Below, one piece after another: positions 1 to 7,429 of a stretch of DNA of 38,015 nucleotides (position 1 is the first letter of the stretch; the number at the start of each line of letters is the position of its first letter). The notes beneath the pieces were generated by a model, which was given only the letters and a program-made list of their open reading frames with translations, was not told the DNA's origin and did no database searches. The position numbers and the translations under genes are program-made. The stretch spans positions 1 through 38,015 of the forward strand of contig SLNP01000067.1 in the NCBI GenBank assembly GCA_007132995.1. The letters run 5' to 3'. This DNA comes from Bacteroidales bacterium. Lineage in GTDB: Bacteria; Bacteroidota; Bacteroidia; Bacteroidales; VadinHA17.

Positions 1-259
1 ATATAATCGACTCTCTGATTACACAGAACGGCTAATGAGATAACTCTGTCTTACATGCTCACAACACAACCCGTGCTGGGAGCAAGTGTGCATTTTACCC
101 CGAACCCGCTTAAGGCCAAATATAATCGACTCACTGATTAAGCAGAACTGCTAATGAGACAGGTCTGTCTTACATGCTCGTAGCACAACCCGTAATAAGA
201 GATGCGGCACTTTATGCATGATCACTACACAACCCGTGCTGGGGGTAAGCGTGCATTTT
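1..259. repeat. Non-coding direct repeats, ~119 bp period
   Basis: A block starting ATATAATCGACT at base 1 recurs at base 120 with only scattered substitutions over about 70 bases, including the shared piece CTGTCTTACATGCTC. The distal part, beginning CACAACCCGTGCTGGG, lies at 65-96 and again at 228-259 with about three mismatches. The second copy is split near 193-227 by unrelated sequence. No reading frame is supported. The block looks like degenerating tandem non-coding repeats, and its function is unknown. Confidence 0.8.
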
Positions 260-287
260 TTTCTGAAACATCTCAAAGTTTTTTTCT

Positions 288-380
288 AGTGCGAACGAAG
301 TGAGCACTTCTCTACGCTCTACGCTTTCCGCTTTACGCTGCGAGCTGCGTCAGCAGCGAGTGCAGTGAGCACGCTAAACT
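288..380. repeat. Short palindrome-rich non-coding repeat
   Basis: The stretch contains GTGCGAACGAAGTGAGCAC, an imperfect palindrome, followed by repeated CTCTACGCTTTCCGC-like words, then GCTGCGTCAGCAGC and AGTGCAGTGAGCAC. This is typical of small dispersed intergenic elements rather than coding DNA. No gene is visible. Confidence 0.5.
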
Positions 381-454
381 CCTCAACTTCTAAACCCCTA
401 AACTATAATCGAATAACCGAATAGCCATCACTAAGATAGTTGCGTGCAACCGCG

Positions 455-477
455 GAGACGCCCACATTGGGCGTCTC
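455..477. repeat. REP-like hairpin with GAGACGCCC arms
   Basis: Perfect 9-bp inverted repeat: GAGACGCCC at 455-463 and GGGCGTCTC at 469-477 around a 5-base loop. The GTAGAGACGC-type palindrome is a common dispersed repetitive extragenic element in several phyla, including Bacteroidota (family knowledge). It has no T-run, so a terminator role is unlikely. Confidence 0.65.
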
Positions 478-540
478 TACAATCGTTGTTTATGATGGTA
501 TATTTCAATACGAATCCCATCAACCAATCACCTTTACTGA

Positions 541-635
541 TTACCGGCCGGAGGCGTCAGCCGACGGCACTAATGACCAGTCACCAGTCACCAATTACCG
601 GCGAGCGTTAGCGAGCCTCCGGGCGTCAGCCCGCA
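541..635. repeat. Cluster of GC-rich palindromes
   Basis: Several small inverted repeats sit together: GGCGTCAGCC near 551, GGCGAGCGTTAGCGAGCC at about 600-617, and GGGCGTCAGCCC at about 621-632. ACCAGTCACCAGTCACCA is a short tandem between them. This fills the gap before the sugar transferase gene and belongs with the REP-like material upstream. No coding signal is seen. Confidence 0.55.
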
Positions 636-656
636 ACATATCCCCCCCCTTTTTTG

Positions 657-664
657 TTATATTT
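657..664 (+). promoter_or_regulatory. -7 element TATATTTG before sugar transferase
   Basis: TATATTTG matches the Bacteroidota TAnnTTTG -7 consensus exactly. No convincing TTTG lies about 19 bases upstream. Transcription would start near 670, only about 8 bases before the ATG at 678. That favours the ATG at 726 as an alternative start. Role inferred from the motif only. Confidence 0.45.
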
Positions 665-677
665 GATGCGGTGAGGT

Positions 678-1499
678 ATGGCGACTGCTGTTTCCCGCTA
701 TCATCAAATAAACGACAAATTATTGATGAAGCCCCACAGACCAGATAGACGATCTGCTGATAATCAGGGCAAGAGCTCTGCAGGGCGCCTTTCACCTGCA
801 CAAATTATTATCAAGAGGCTCTTCGATATTTTACTCTCAATATTTTCGATCGTTGTCACCCTACCCCTCTCTGTAATCTTTTCACTTATTATTATCATTG
901 GGGGTAAAGGAGAGGTGATATACAGACAGGAGAGGGTAGGGCTGGGCGGAAAGCCCTTTATGCTCTATAAGTTCCGCACAATGAAGCGTGATGCCGAGAG
1001 TAACGGACCAATGCTCTCAGAGGCAAACGACACAAGGGTTACCCCCTTTGGCAGATTCCTGCGAAGACATAAGCTAGACGAGATACCTAACTTTATAAAT
1101 GTATTATTTGGCGAGATGAGCATTGTCGGACCAAGGCCGGAGAGGGAGTACTATCTTGAGAAGATGAAAGAGATAGATCCCGAAGCCTCCCTGCTGACAG
1201 AGATTAAGCCCGGTATAACCTGCTACGGACAGACCGAATATGGGTATGCTGCCAGCATAGAGCAGATGATTGAGAGGCTGCCCTATGAGCTGGAGTATGT
1301 AAAGAATCCGTCACTCAGTGCTGACATAAAGATAGTGCTAAAAACGGCACAGGTGCTGCTAACCGGCAAGACTGCAAGGGCAAAGGACGGTTCCGGAAAA
1401 AGAGTGCCTCTGCCAAAGAGCGATACGGAGAGGGCCGTCTCAGAGCTCTCTGTTACCCCGGACAGCCATTTGCAGCGACCTCACTATTTGGCCGATTGA
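678..1499 (+). CDS. Short-form undecaprenyl-phosphate sugar phosphotransferase
   Basis: The product belongs to the bacterial sugar transferase family (WcaJ/PglC catalytic domain). These enzymes start surface-polysaccharide repeat units by moving a sugar-1-phosphate from a nucleotide sugar to the undecaprenyl-phosphate carrier at the inner membrane. The 273-residue protein has one hydrophobic segment at about residues 47-76, then the family core: YRQERVGLGGKPFMLYKFRTM, a basic RFLRRHKLDEIPNFINVL motif and GEMSIVGPRPE. It lacks the multi-helix N-terminal half of full-length WcaJ. The C-terminal 40 residues are polar and unconserved. The start is uncertain: ATG 678 gives a poorly conserved 17-residue lead, and ATG 726 fits the upstream -7 motif better. 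No other polysaccharide genes are visible here, but the window begins in non-coding DNA. The sugar cannot be predicted. Confidence 0.88.
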   Translation: MATAVSRYHQINDKLLMKPHRPDRRSADNQGKSSAGRLSPAQIIIKRLFDILLSIFSIVVTLPLSVIFSLIIIIGGKGEVIYRQERVGLGGKPFMLYKFRTMKRDAESNGPMLSEANDTRVTPFGRFLRRHKLDEIPNFINVLFGEMSIVGPRPEREYYLEKMKEIDPEASLLTEIKPGITCYGQTEYGYAASIEQMIERLPYELEYVKNPSLSADIKIVLKTAQVLLTGKTARAKDGSGKRVPLPKSDTERAVSELSVTPDSHLQRPHYLAD

Positions 1500-1559
1500 G
1501 TAATTATCGCTATCTTTTGGGTCATCAGACTTAACAGTAACCAAAAAAAGAGTAGTATT

Positions 1560-2207
1560 ATGAAGTTTGCTATTATTCTGGCCGGATGCGGCGTTTATGA
1601 CGGAGCAGAAATACATGAATCGGTTCTCACCATGCTGTCAGCAGAGCGTAATGGTGTTGAGTATGATCTTTTTGCTCCCGACAAGGAGCAGTACCATGTA
1701 ATAAATCACCTTACAGGAGAGCCCTCTGATGAGAGGCGCAATGTACTCACAGAGGCCGCCCGTATAGCAAGGGGGAATATTGCTCCCCTCACAGAATACA
1801 GTGCCGCTGCCTACGATGCAGTGATACTGCCCGGTGGGTTCGGAGTGGCTAAAAATCTCTGCACATATGCTGTCGACGGCACCTCTATGACAATTGATGA
1901 TAACATAAGCAGGTTGATAACCGAGACCCACAAGGCGGGGAAACCTATCGGAGCCCTCTGTATATCTCCTGTAATTATTGCATCCCTCATACCGGGCGTA
2001 GAGGTAACCCTCGGAAGCGACGATTCACACAACAAGGATGTGGATGAGCTGGGAGGCAGAAACATCACTACCGGCAACAGGGATATAGTTGTAGATAGCG
2101 AAAAAAGGGTTGTCTCAACGCCCTGCTACATGAACGATGCATCGCTTATCGATGTTGCGGAAGGCGCTGATGCGCTCATAAAGGCCGTGGCAGAGCTTGC
2201 AGGGTAA
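1560..2207 (+). CDS. elbB: Isoprenoid biosynthesis glyoxalase ElbB
   Basis: A 215-residue DJ-1/PfpI-superfamily protein of the ElbB (YhbL) subfamily. E. coli ElbB has weak glyoxalase activity and was linked genetically to isoprenoid output; its physiological role is unsettled (family knowledge). Visible features are the N-terminal FAIILAGCGVYDGAEIHE signature, the central VILPGGFGVAKNL segment and the nucleophile-elbow region GKPIGALCISP, with its cysteine at about residue 134. Length is normal for the family and there is no signal peptide, so it should be cytosolic. It lies 60 bp after the sugar transferase on the same strand and may be co-transcribed or have its own promoter. Its 3' end converges on the DUF4294 gene with only 18 bp between them. 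Confidence 0.93.
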   Translation: MKFAIILAGCGVYDGAEIHESVLTMLSAERNGVEYDLFAPDKEQYHVINHLTGEPSDERRNVLTEAARIARGNIAPLTEYSAAAYDAVILPGGFGVAKNLCTYAVDGTSMTIDDNISRLITETHKAGKPIGALCISPVIIASLIPGVEVTLGSDDSHNKDVDELGGRNITTGNRDIVVDSEKRVVSTPCYMNDASLIDVAEGADALIKAVAELAG

Positions 2208-2225
2208 AAACAGGGGTATTGACGG

Positions 2226-2867
2226 TCAGAGCCGTCCCATCTCTATCTCTCTTATTATCCGCTCTATATCGGCATCTTCCCCTTCAGGATCATACTCCGC
2301 CTTGAGGTTGCTGCCGAAAATGCGGGCTATACCCTGCCAGAACAGTGCGGTTACGCCACTACGGTACTCGCGTATAAGCTCGTAAGAGGAGTTCATCGTC
2401 TCCCGGTGAATTAGCTTTATCAGTATACGACCCTGTGTAATGGTGAGCGATCGCAGATCGTCCTCATACTTGCTGAAGACATCTCTCTCAACCTGTCTCA
2501 GGTACCGCCGTCGTGCCCTGTCGTCAGGTAACTCTTCCAGATCGGAGTTAACCGACTCAAGGGTGTACTTAACTATCTGGGAGTAGGGATATACACGCCT
2601 TACATTGTGCGCCAGCCTGTCGTAACGCCACGCCTCAAAACGGCTTCGCAGAGTCCGCCGGGCAGAAACACTAACCTCGTCCATCTCTACCTCGGGAAGG
2701 GTCTCTCCCCCCCGGGTAACATTCCTGATAAGGAAAAACCGGCCATGTATGGTGTCTGTTTTTATCCACACGGTATCATGCACCCTCTTCTCAGTCTGTG
2801 AATGGAGGGTAACGGGAGCCGTAAGCATAAGCAACAGAAGAGCCGGTAAAAACAGATATGCTCTCAT
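2226..2867 (-). CDS. DUF4294 family exported protein
   Basis: A 213-residue protein with an N-terminal signal peptide (hydrophobic FLPALLLLMLTAPVTLHSQ, cleavage expected after about residue 24). The C-terminal domain matches my recollection of DUF4294, a Bacteroidota-restricted family of unknown function. Its mark is an Arg/Tyr-rich helical region (RYDRLAHNVRRVYPYSQIVK) and LTITQGRILIKLIHRET. Residues 45-70 are a variable Ser/Glu linker. The protein is probably periplasmic. The gene starts 95 bp downstream of the formate dehydrogenase stop on the same strand and could be a distal member of that operon, though no functional link is evident. No catalytic motif can be named. Confidence 0.85.
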   Translation of the reverse strand: MRAYLFLPALLLLMLTAPVTLHSQTEKRVHDTVWIKTDTIHGRFFLIRNVTRGGETLPEVEMDEVSVSARRTLRSRFEAWRYDRLAHNVRRVYPYSQIVKYTLESVNSDLEELPDDRARRRYLRQVERDVFSKYEDDLRSLTITQGRILIKLIHRETMNSSYELIREYRSGVTALFWQGIARIFGSNLKAEYDPEGEDADIERIIREIEMGRL

Positions 2868-2962
2868 AACAGAAATATCAACACTCTCCTATGTAACAAT
2901 AACCATGCCGATACGAATAAGATCGCACAGCCCGAAACAGCAAGTCATCAGGCATCTGAGGA

Positions 2963-5734
2963 CTACAGCCTGCTGCTTAATGAGGTGGTTTCACCACCCG
3001 ACGGGCACTCTATTTGCATGTTCCTGTAGTAGGAGAGGCAGAAGTCTGCTGCCACCACCTTGTATTCAGGAGTCATGGTGTACTGATCGCTTACACTGCC
3101 TGTAATATAGTTCAGTCCTGTCTCGGGAAAATGGAAGGTGGTATAGAGAACTCCGGGCTTTACGATATCGGAAACAGAGACCTTCATATTTATCTTCCCT
3201 CTTGCAGAAGAGACCATTACATAATCGCCCGTGGCCACCCCTTTGAGTTTCGCATCACCGGGATGCACATAGAGCATATCCTCCTGAACAAGAACGCTGT
3301 TGGGTGTACGCCTGGTCATGGTACCACTGTTGTAGTGTTCGAGTATCCTTCCTGTAGTGAGAATGAAAGGATATTTTTCAGCGTTCTCTTCCATCTCGGG
3401 CGACTCCTCAAAGTGCCATGAGTGAAACTTACCCAATCCTCTCTTAAAGCTTCCTGTATGCAGAACAGGGGTGTCACTGCCATCTTCCAGCACCGGCCAC
3501 TGTTTGCCGTTACTGCCCAGCTCATCCCACCTGACCCCCTTAAAGAAGGGTACTATCTGCGATATCTCTTTCAGAATAACATCGGCAGAGTAACCCTGCT
3601 GGGCATATCCCATCTCCCGCATCATATCGACAACGATCTGCCCGTCAGGCTTTGTGCCGGACAACGGATCTACAACCTTCTGCACCTTCTGTATACGCCT
3701 TTCGGCGTTTGTAAAGGTGCCCTCCTTCTCAAAAAAAGATGATGCCGGGAATATAACATCGGCCAACCTGCCTGTATCGGTCATAAAGAGCTCCTGCACT
3801 ACCAGGAATTCAAGACCCTCAAGCGACTCTTTCACATGACAGGTGTTGGGATCGGTCTGCAGCAGGTCCTCGCCCATTATCCACATCGCCTTGAGATCTC
3901 CCCTCTGCGATGCCATAAACATCTCGGGAATCTTATAACCCACCTTTGAGGGGAACTCCATCGCATAAAAATCGGAGTAAAGCTTGTGATTATCAGGATT
4001 GTCGACCGTGAAGTAGCCGGGCCCCTGATGTGGCTGAACACCCATATCGGCTGCACCCTGTACATTGTTCTGACCGCGTAGCGGATTGACTCCTGCACCG
4101 GGCTTACCACCCACATTACCTGTCATCATGGCAATGGCGGCTATCACTGTTATGGTCTTTGTGCCCTGCCAGTGCTCTGTAACACCAAGTCCGTGAAACT
4201 CCATGGCCGCCTCTGCAGTCGCATACTCAATAGCTGCGGCCCTTACCAGTTCGCGGTCAACACCCGATATGCGTTCCATCTCATCGATATCGACAGCCCT
4301 CAGGAATGACTCAAACTCCTCCCACCCTTCGGTACGGGATTCTATAAACTCTCTGTCAACCAGCCCCTCATCAAGTATATACCTTGCAAACATATTAAGC
4401 ACCGCCACATTGGTGCCGGGCCGGTTCTGCAGATGGTATTTTGCAAATCGCGCCAGCTCAATACGAAGGGGGTCTATAACTATCAGCGGTACACCCCTCT
4501 GCACTACCGACCTTATTCGGGCACCTGTTACAGGGTGGGCGGCGGTCGGGTTGGCACCTATAAGCAGTATGCATGTTGTACTGTAGAGATCATCGACAGA
4601 GTTGGTAGCGGCACCGGTGCCGTACGACCACTGCATGCCCATGGCTGTGGGGGCATGACACACTCTGGCACAGCCATCAATATTATTGGTGCCTATAACC
4701 ACTCTGAAGAATTTCTGCATCAGGTAGTTCTCCTCATTGGTACAGCGTGCCGATGAGATGCCTGCAAGGGCGTCGGGACCCTCTTTTTCCATTATCTCAC
4801 GAAAGCGACTGGCGGTGTAGCTGTAGGCCTCCTCCCAGGTTGCCTCTTCAAACTTGCCGTTCTTCTTAATAAGTGGTGTGCGCAGTCGCCCGGGGTGATT
4901 CCAGAACTCGAAGGCAAACCTACCCTTGAGGCAGGTATGGCCCCTGTTGACAACAGCATCTTCAGAACCACTGATGCCGGCTATTGAGCCATCCTTAACC
5001 TTTACATCAAGGTTACATCCCACACCGCAATAGGTACAGGTTGTGCGCACAACTCTGTCGAAGGGGACCGTCTTTGTTCCATACCTGTCGGTAATGGCGT
5101 TGGTGGGACAGGTCTGTACACAGGCTCCGCAGGATACACATGGCGAGTCAATAAAGTTCTGATCGTACCCCTTTATTATCCTGCTGTCGAGCCCCCTGCC
5201 TGCAATACCCAGAACATGCTCCGACTGCAGTTCATCGCAAGCCCTTACACACCGGTAACAGCTGATACACTCAACCATATCAGACCATATATAGGGATGG
5301 CTTCTGTCGGGCGGTGATGCCGGGTGCTTCTTGCCTGAAGGGTAGCGCACCCTGTCAACACCAATAAGGGCCATGGTGCGCTGAAACTCCGTAGGCAGCC
5401 GTCCCGGCTCCGGCACTATCCTCTCTTCGGGATAGTCAGAGAGAATAAGCTCTGCTATATTCCTTCTCAACCTTTTAATACGCTCTGTCGAGGTATATAC
5501 ATAGTGCCCCTCCGCTACAGGGGTATGGCACGATGCCATCACCCTGCCACTGCCTCCCTTCTCAAGGGCTATCTCGACCGAACAGATACGGCATGAACCA
5601 TAATTCTCAAGGTTGTCGGCCTGACAGAGTGTGGGTATAAGGTCGCGATCGTGATAGCGCCTTACAAACTCCAGCACTGTCTCTCCTTCGTTGATTATAA
5701 AGGGGGTATCGTTGATGTATGCTCTTTTGCTCAT
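2963..5734 (-). CDS. fdhA: NAD-linked formate dehydrogenase, catalytic alpha subunit
   Basis: The 923-residue subunit interconverts formate and CO2 at a bis-pterin Mo or W centre. In order: NuoG-like [2Fe-2S] domain (C37, C48, C51, C69); two [4Fe-4S] ferredoxin motifs (C156/159/162/166 and C199/202/205/209); the pterin-proximal [4Fe-4S] set (C233/236/240/268); then the molybdopterin domains. The catalytic residue is Cys359 followed by His360 (CARVCHAPT), so this is the Cys form, not selenocysteine. LTTGRILEHYNSGTMTRRTP marks the C-terminal pterin-binding domain. Oddly, residues 99-118, where NuoG/FdsA relatives carry a His plus three Cys for one more [4Fe-4S] cluster, read SDYPEERIVPEPGRLPTEFQ and lack those ligands. 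There is no signal peptide, so the enzyme is cytosolic. It follows fdhB by 24 bp in the fhs-fdhB-fdhA operon. Direction of the reaction cannot be read from sequence. Confidence 0.93.
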   Translation of the reverse strand: MSKRAYINDTPFIINEGETVLEFVRRYHDRDLIPTLCQADNLENYGSCRICSVEIALEKGGSGRVMASCHTPVAEGHYVYTSTERIKRLRRNIAELILSDYPEERIVPEPGRLPTEFQRTMALIGVDRVRYPSGKKHPASPPDRSHPYIWSDMVECISCYRCVRACDELQSEHVLGIAGRGLDSRIIKGYDQNFIDSPCVSCGACVQTCPTNAITDRYGTKTVPFDRVVRTTCTYCGVGCNLDVKVKDGSIAGISGSEDAVVNRGHTCLKGRFAFEFWNHPGRLRTPLIKKNGKFEEATWEEAYSYTASRFREIMEKEGPDALAGISSARCTNEENYLMQKFFRVVIGTNNIDGCARVCHAPTAMGMQWSYGTGAATNSVDDLYSTTCILLIGANPTAAHPVTGARIRSVVQRGVPLIVIDPLRIELARFAKYHLQNRPGTNVAVLNMFARYILDEGLVDREFIESRTEGWEEFESFLRAVDIDEMERISGVDRELVRAAAIEYATAEAAMEFHGLGVTEHWQGTKTITVIAAIAMMTGNVGGKPGAGVNPLRGQNNVQGAADMGVQPHQGPGYFTVDNPDNHKLYSDFYAMEFPSKVGYKIPEMFMASQRGDLKAMWIMGEDLLQTDPNTCHVKESLEGLEFLVVQELFMTDTGRLADVIFPASSFFEKEGTFTNAERRIQKVQKVVDPLSGTKPDGQIVVDMMREMGYAQQGYSADVILKEISQIVPFFKGVRWDELGSNGKQWPVLEDGSDTPVLHTGSFKRGLGKFHSWHFEESPEMEENAEKYPFILTTGRILEHYNSGTMTRRTPNSVLVQEDMLYVHPGDAKLKGVATGDYVMVSSARGKINMKVSVSDIVKPGVLYTTFHFPETGLNYITGSVSDQYTMTPEYKVVAADFCLSYYRNMQIECPSGGETTSLSSRL

Positions 5735-5758
5735 GGCTGTTTCTCCGAATAAGATGGT

Positions 5759-7405
5759 CTAGTCAAAAAGGGGCGTCAGCTCTTCTGCGAACCACTCCAG
5801 CGCATTCTTTACCGGTAGTGGCAATCCGCCTCCCAGCGCGCAGAGCGAACCTGCCTCCATAGTCTCGAGCAGATCGTCAAGCAGCTCTCTGCTTATTTTC
5901 TGTTGACCGCCTGTTGCACGGTCTATAAGCTCATAGCCCCTTGTAGCACCTATTCTGCAGGGAAAACATTTACCACACGACTCTCGTGCAGTAAAATCAA
6001 AAAGGTGCTTGATAAACTCCGACATCGCAAAGTGCGAAGGAACCGAAACCACTCCGGCATGCCCCAAAAGGAATCCGTTCGATGCAAACGACTCGAAATC
6101 GAGGGTGAGATCATTAACCTTTGTTGCCGGCACTATACCCCCCAATGGCCCGCCAATCTGCCACGCCTTGACAGGATACCTGACCCCTCCGCCCATCTCT
6201 TCAAACAGGTAGCTGAGGGGTGTGCCCATCTTCACCTCATATATGCCGGGTCTGAGGAAAGCACCGTCGAGCGATACCAGCTTGGTACCTGCCGATTTTT
6301 CTGTTCCCATCGAGGCCCACTTATCGCCTCCCTCTCTGAGTATAAATGGTATATTGGCAAAGGTCTCCACATTGCTCAATACAGTAGGCTTGCCATACAG
6401 GCCATAGACCGCCGGAAAGGGTGGTCTGGTACGCACCTCCGGTCGCAACCCCTCGGCCGAGTTGAGCAGTGAGGTCTCCTCACCGCATATATAGGCTCCC
6501 GATCCCTCAACCACTGTGAAATGGAAGGGCCTTCCGGTTCCTCCGGCATCGACGCCTGTAATACCATGAAGCTGCAACTCTTCGATTGCGCCCTTTATGG
6601 TGGTGACAGATTCGGGGTATTCGCCCCTTATATAGAGCACACCGGTATCGGCACCGGTGATAAGCCCGGTTGCCAGCATGCCGGCAAGTACAGCATGGGG
6701 GCGCTCCTCTAAAAGCCATCTGTCGGAGAAGGCTCCCGGATCACCCTCATCGGCGTTGCATACCACATACTTCTTATCGCCGGCAGCATCTCCCGAAGCT
6801 TTCAGCTTGACATGGAACGGGAAGCCTGCCCCTCCGCGGCCACGCAGAGAGGCCCGGGTTATCTCAGCAACCGCCGTTTCCGGGCTGTCAACAAGAGCGA
6901 GAACCGGCCTGTAATAACTCTCTATACCCGGGAATGGGGCCATCATAGACGGTGTATCGCTGTTGGTGCCACTGCTCATAACCGGCTTCATGGCATCGGC
7001 CCGCTTCAGAATCTCACCCAGCTGAGAGAGATCGTCGGTAGACCATGTAGCGTTGTTGTAGAGGAAGGCGTTGTTGGTATGACACTGCCCCAGACAGGTC
7101 ACAGCACCTATCTCCTGGTCGGTAAAAAATTTCAACAGCTCCTTCCGCAATCGCTCCTGCTTACCCGAAACCAGACAGGCGGTGCCATCGCAGATAAAGA
7201 TCTTCTTCTCCCGGTGCTCACCGCGCAAAAACTCATAGAACGAGGCTGTACCATACACAGCCGCCTTACCGGTCATATATCTCGACGCCACCTCCTGATG
7301 TGGTCCGGCAGCAAGGCCATTGCCGGTTGTAGCCTCTACAATGGCGTCATACAGATTCTTTTTCGAGGCCTCCCGCGATGAGAGTCCCCTGATATTTTTT
7401 GACAT
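5759..7405 (-). CDS. fdhB: NuoE-NuoF fusion, NADH-linked diaphorase subunit of formate dehydrogenase
   Basis: A 548-residue fusion of two complex I-type modules that carries electrons between formate dehydrogenase and NAD(H). Residues 1-140 are NuoE-like with the thioredoxin-fold [2Fe-2S] ligands C72, C77, C104 and C108. Residues 165-548 are NuoF-like, with the glycine-rich FMN/NADH site (SLRGRGGAGFPFHVK), CNADEGDPGAF, an SLBB-type region, and a C-terminal [4Fe-4S] site with C477, C480, C483 and C522. All ligand sets look complete. The gene sits 24 bp after fhs and 24 bp before fdhA, so co-transcription is very likely. HydB of bifurcating hydrogenases shares this domain order, so coupling to ferredoxin cannot be excluded. 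No third diaphorase gene is nearby, and simple NAD-dependent activity is the cautious call. Confidence 0.88.
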   Translation of the reverse strand: MSKNIRGLSSREASKKNLYDAIVEATTGNGLAAGPHQEVASRYMTGKAAVYGTASFYEFLRGEHREKKIFICDGTACLVSGKQERLRKELLKFFTDQEIGAVTCLGQCHTNNAFLYNNATWSTDDLSQLGEILKRADAMKPVMSSGTNSDTPSMMAPFPGIESYYRPVLALVDSPETAVAEITRASLRGRGGAGFPFHVKLKASGDAAGDKKYVVCNADEGDPGAFSDRWLLEERPHAVLAGMLATGLITGADTGVLYIRGEYPESVTTIKGAIEELQLHGITGVDAGGTGRPFHFTVVEGSGAYICGEETSLLNSAEGLRPEVRTRPPFPAVYGLYGKPTVLSNVETFANIPFILREGGDKWASMGTEKSAGTKLVSLDGAFLRPGIYEVKMGTPLSYLFEEMGGGVRYPVKAWQIGGPLGGIVPATKVNDLTLDFESFASNGFLLGHAGVVSVPSHFAMSEFIKHLFDFTARESCGKCFPCRIGATRGYELIDRATGGQQKISRELLDDLLETMEAGSLCALGGGLPLPVKNALEWFAEELTPLFD

Positions 7406-7429
7406 ATAGTACTATGTTAAGTGCGTTAA

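Noticed and set aside
440..748. 102-codon ORF in the repeat-rich left region
   Set aside because: It runs through REP-like palindromes and overlaps the sugar transferase start in another frame, with no family resemblance.
4650..4680. Selenocysteine in the formate dehydrogenase active site
   Set aside because: The codon at the catalytic position is Cys (residue 359). There is no in-frame TGA and no SECIS-like hairpin is needed.
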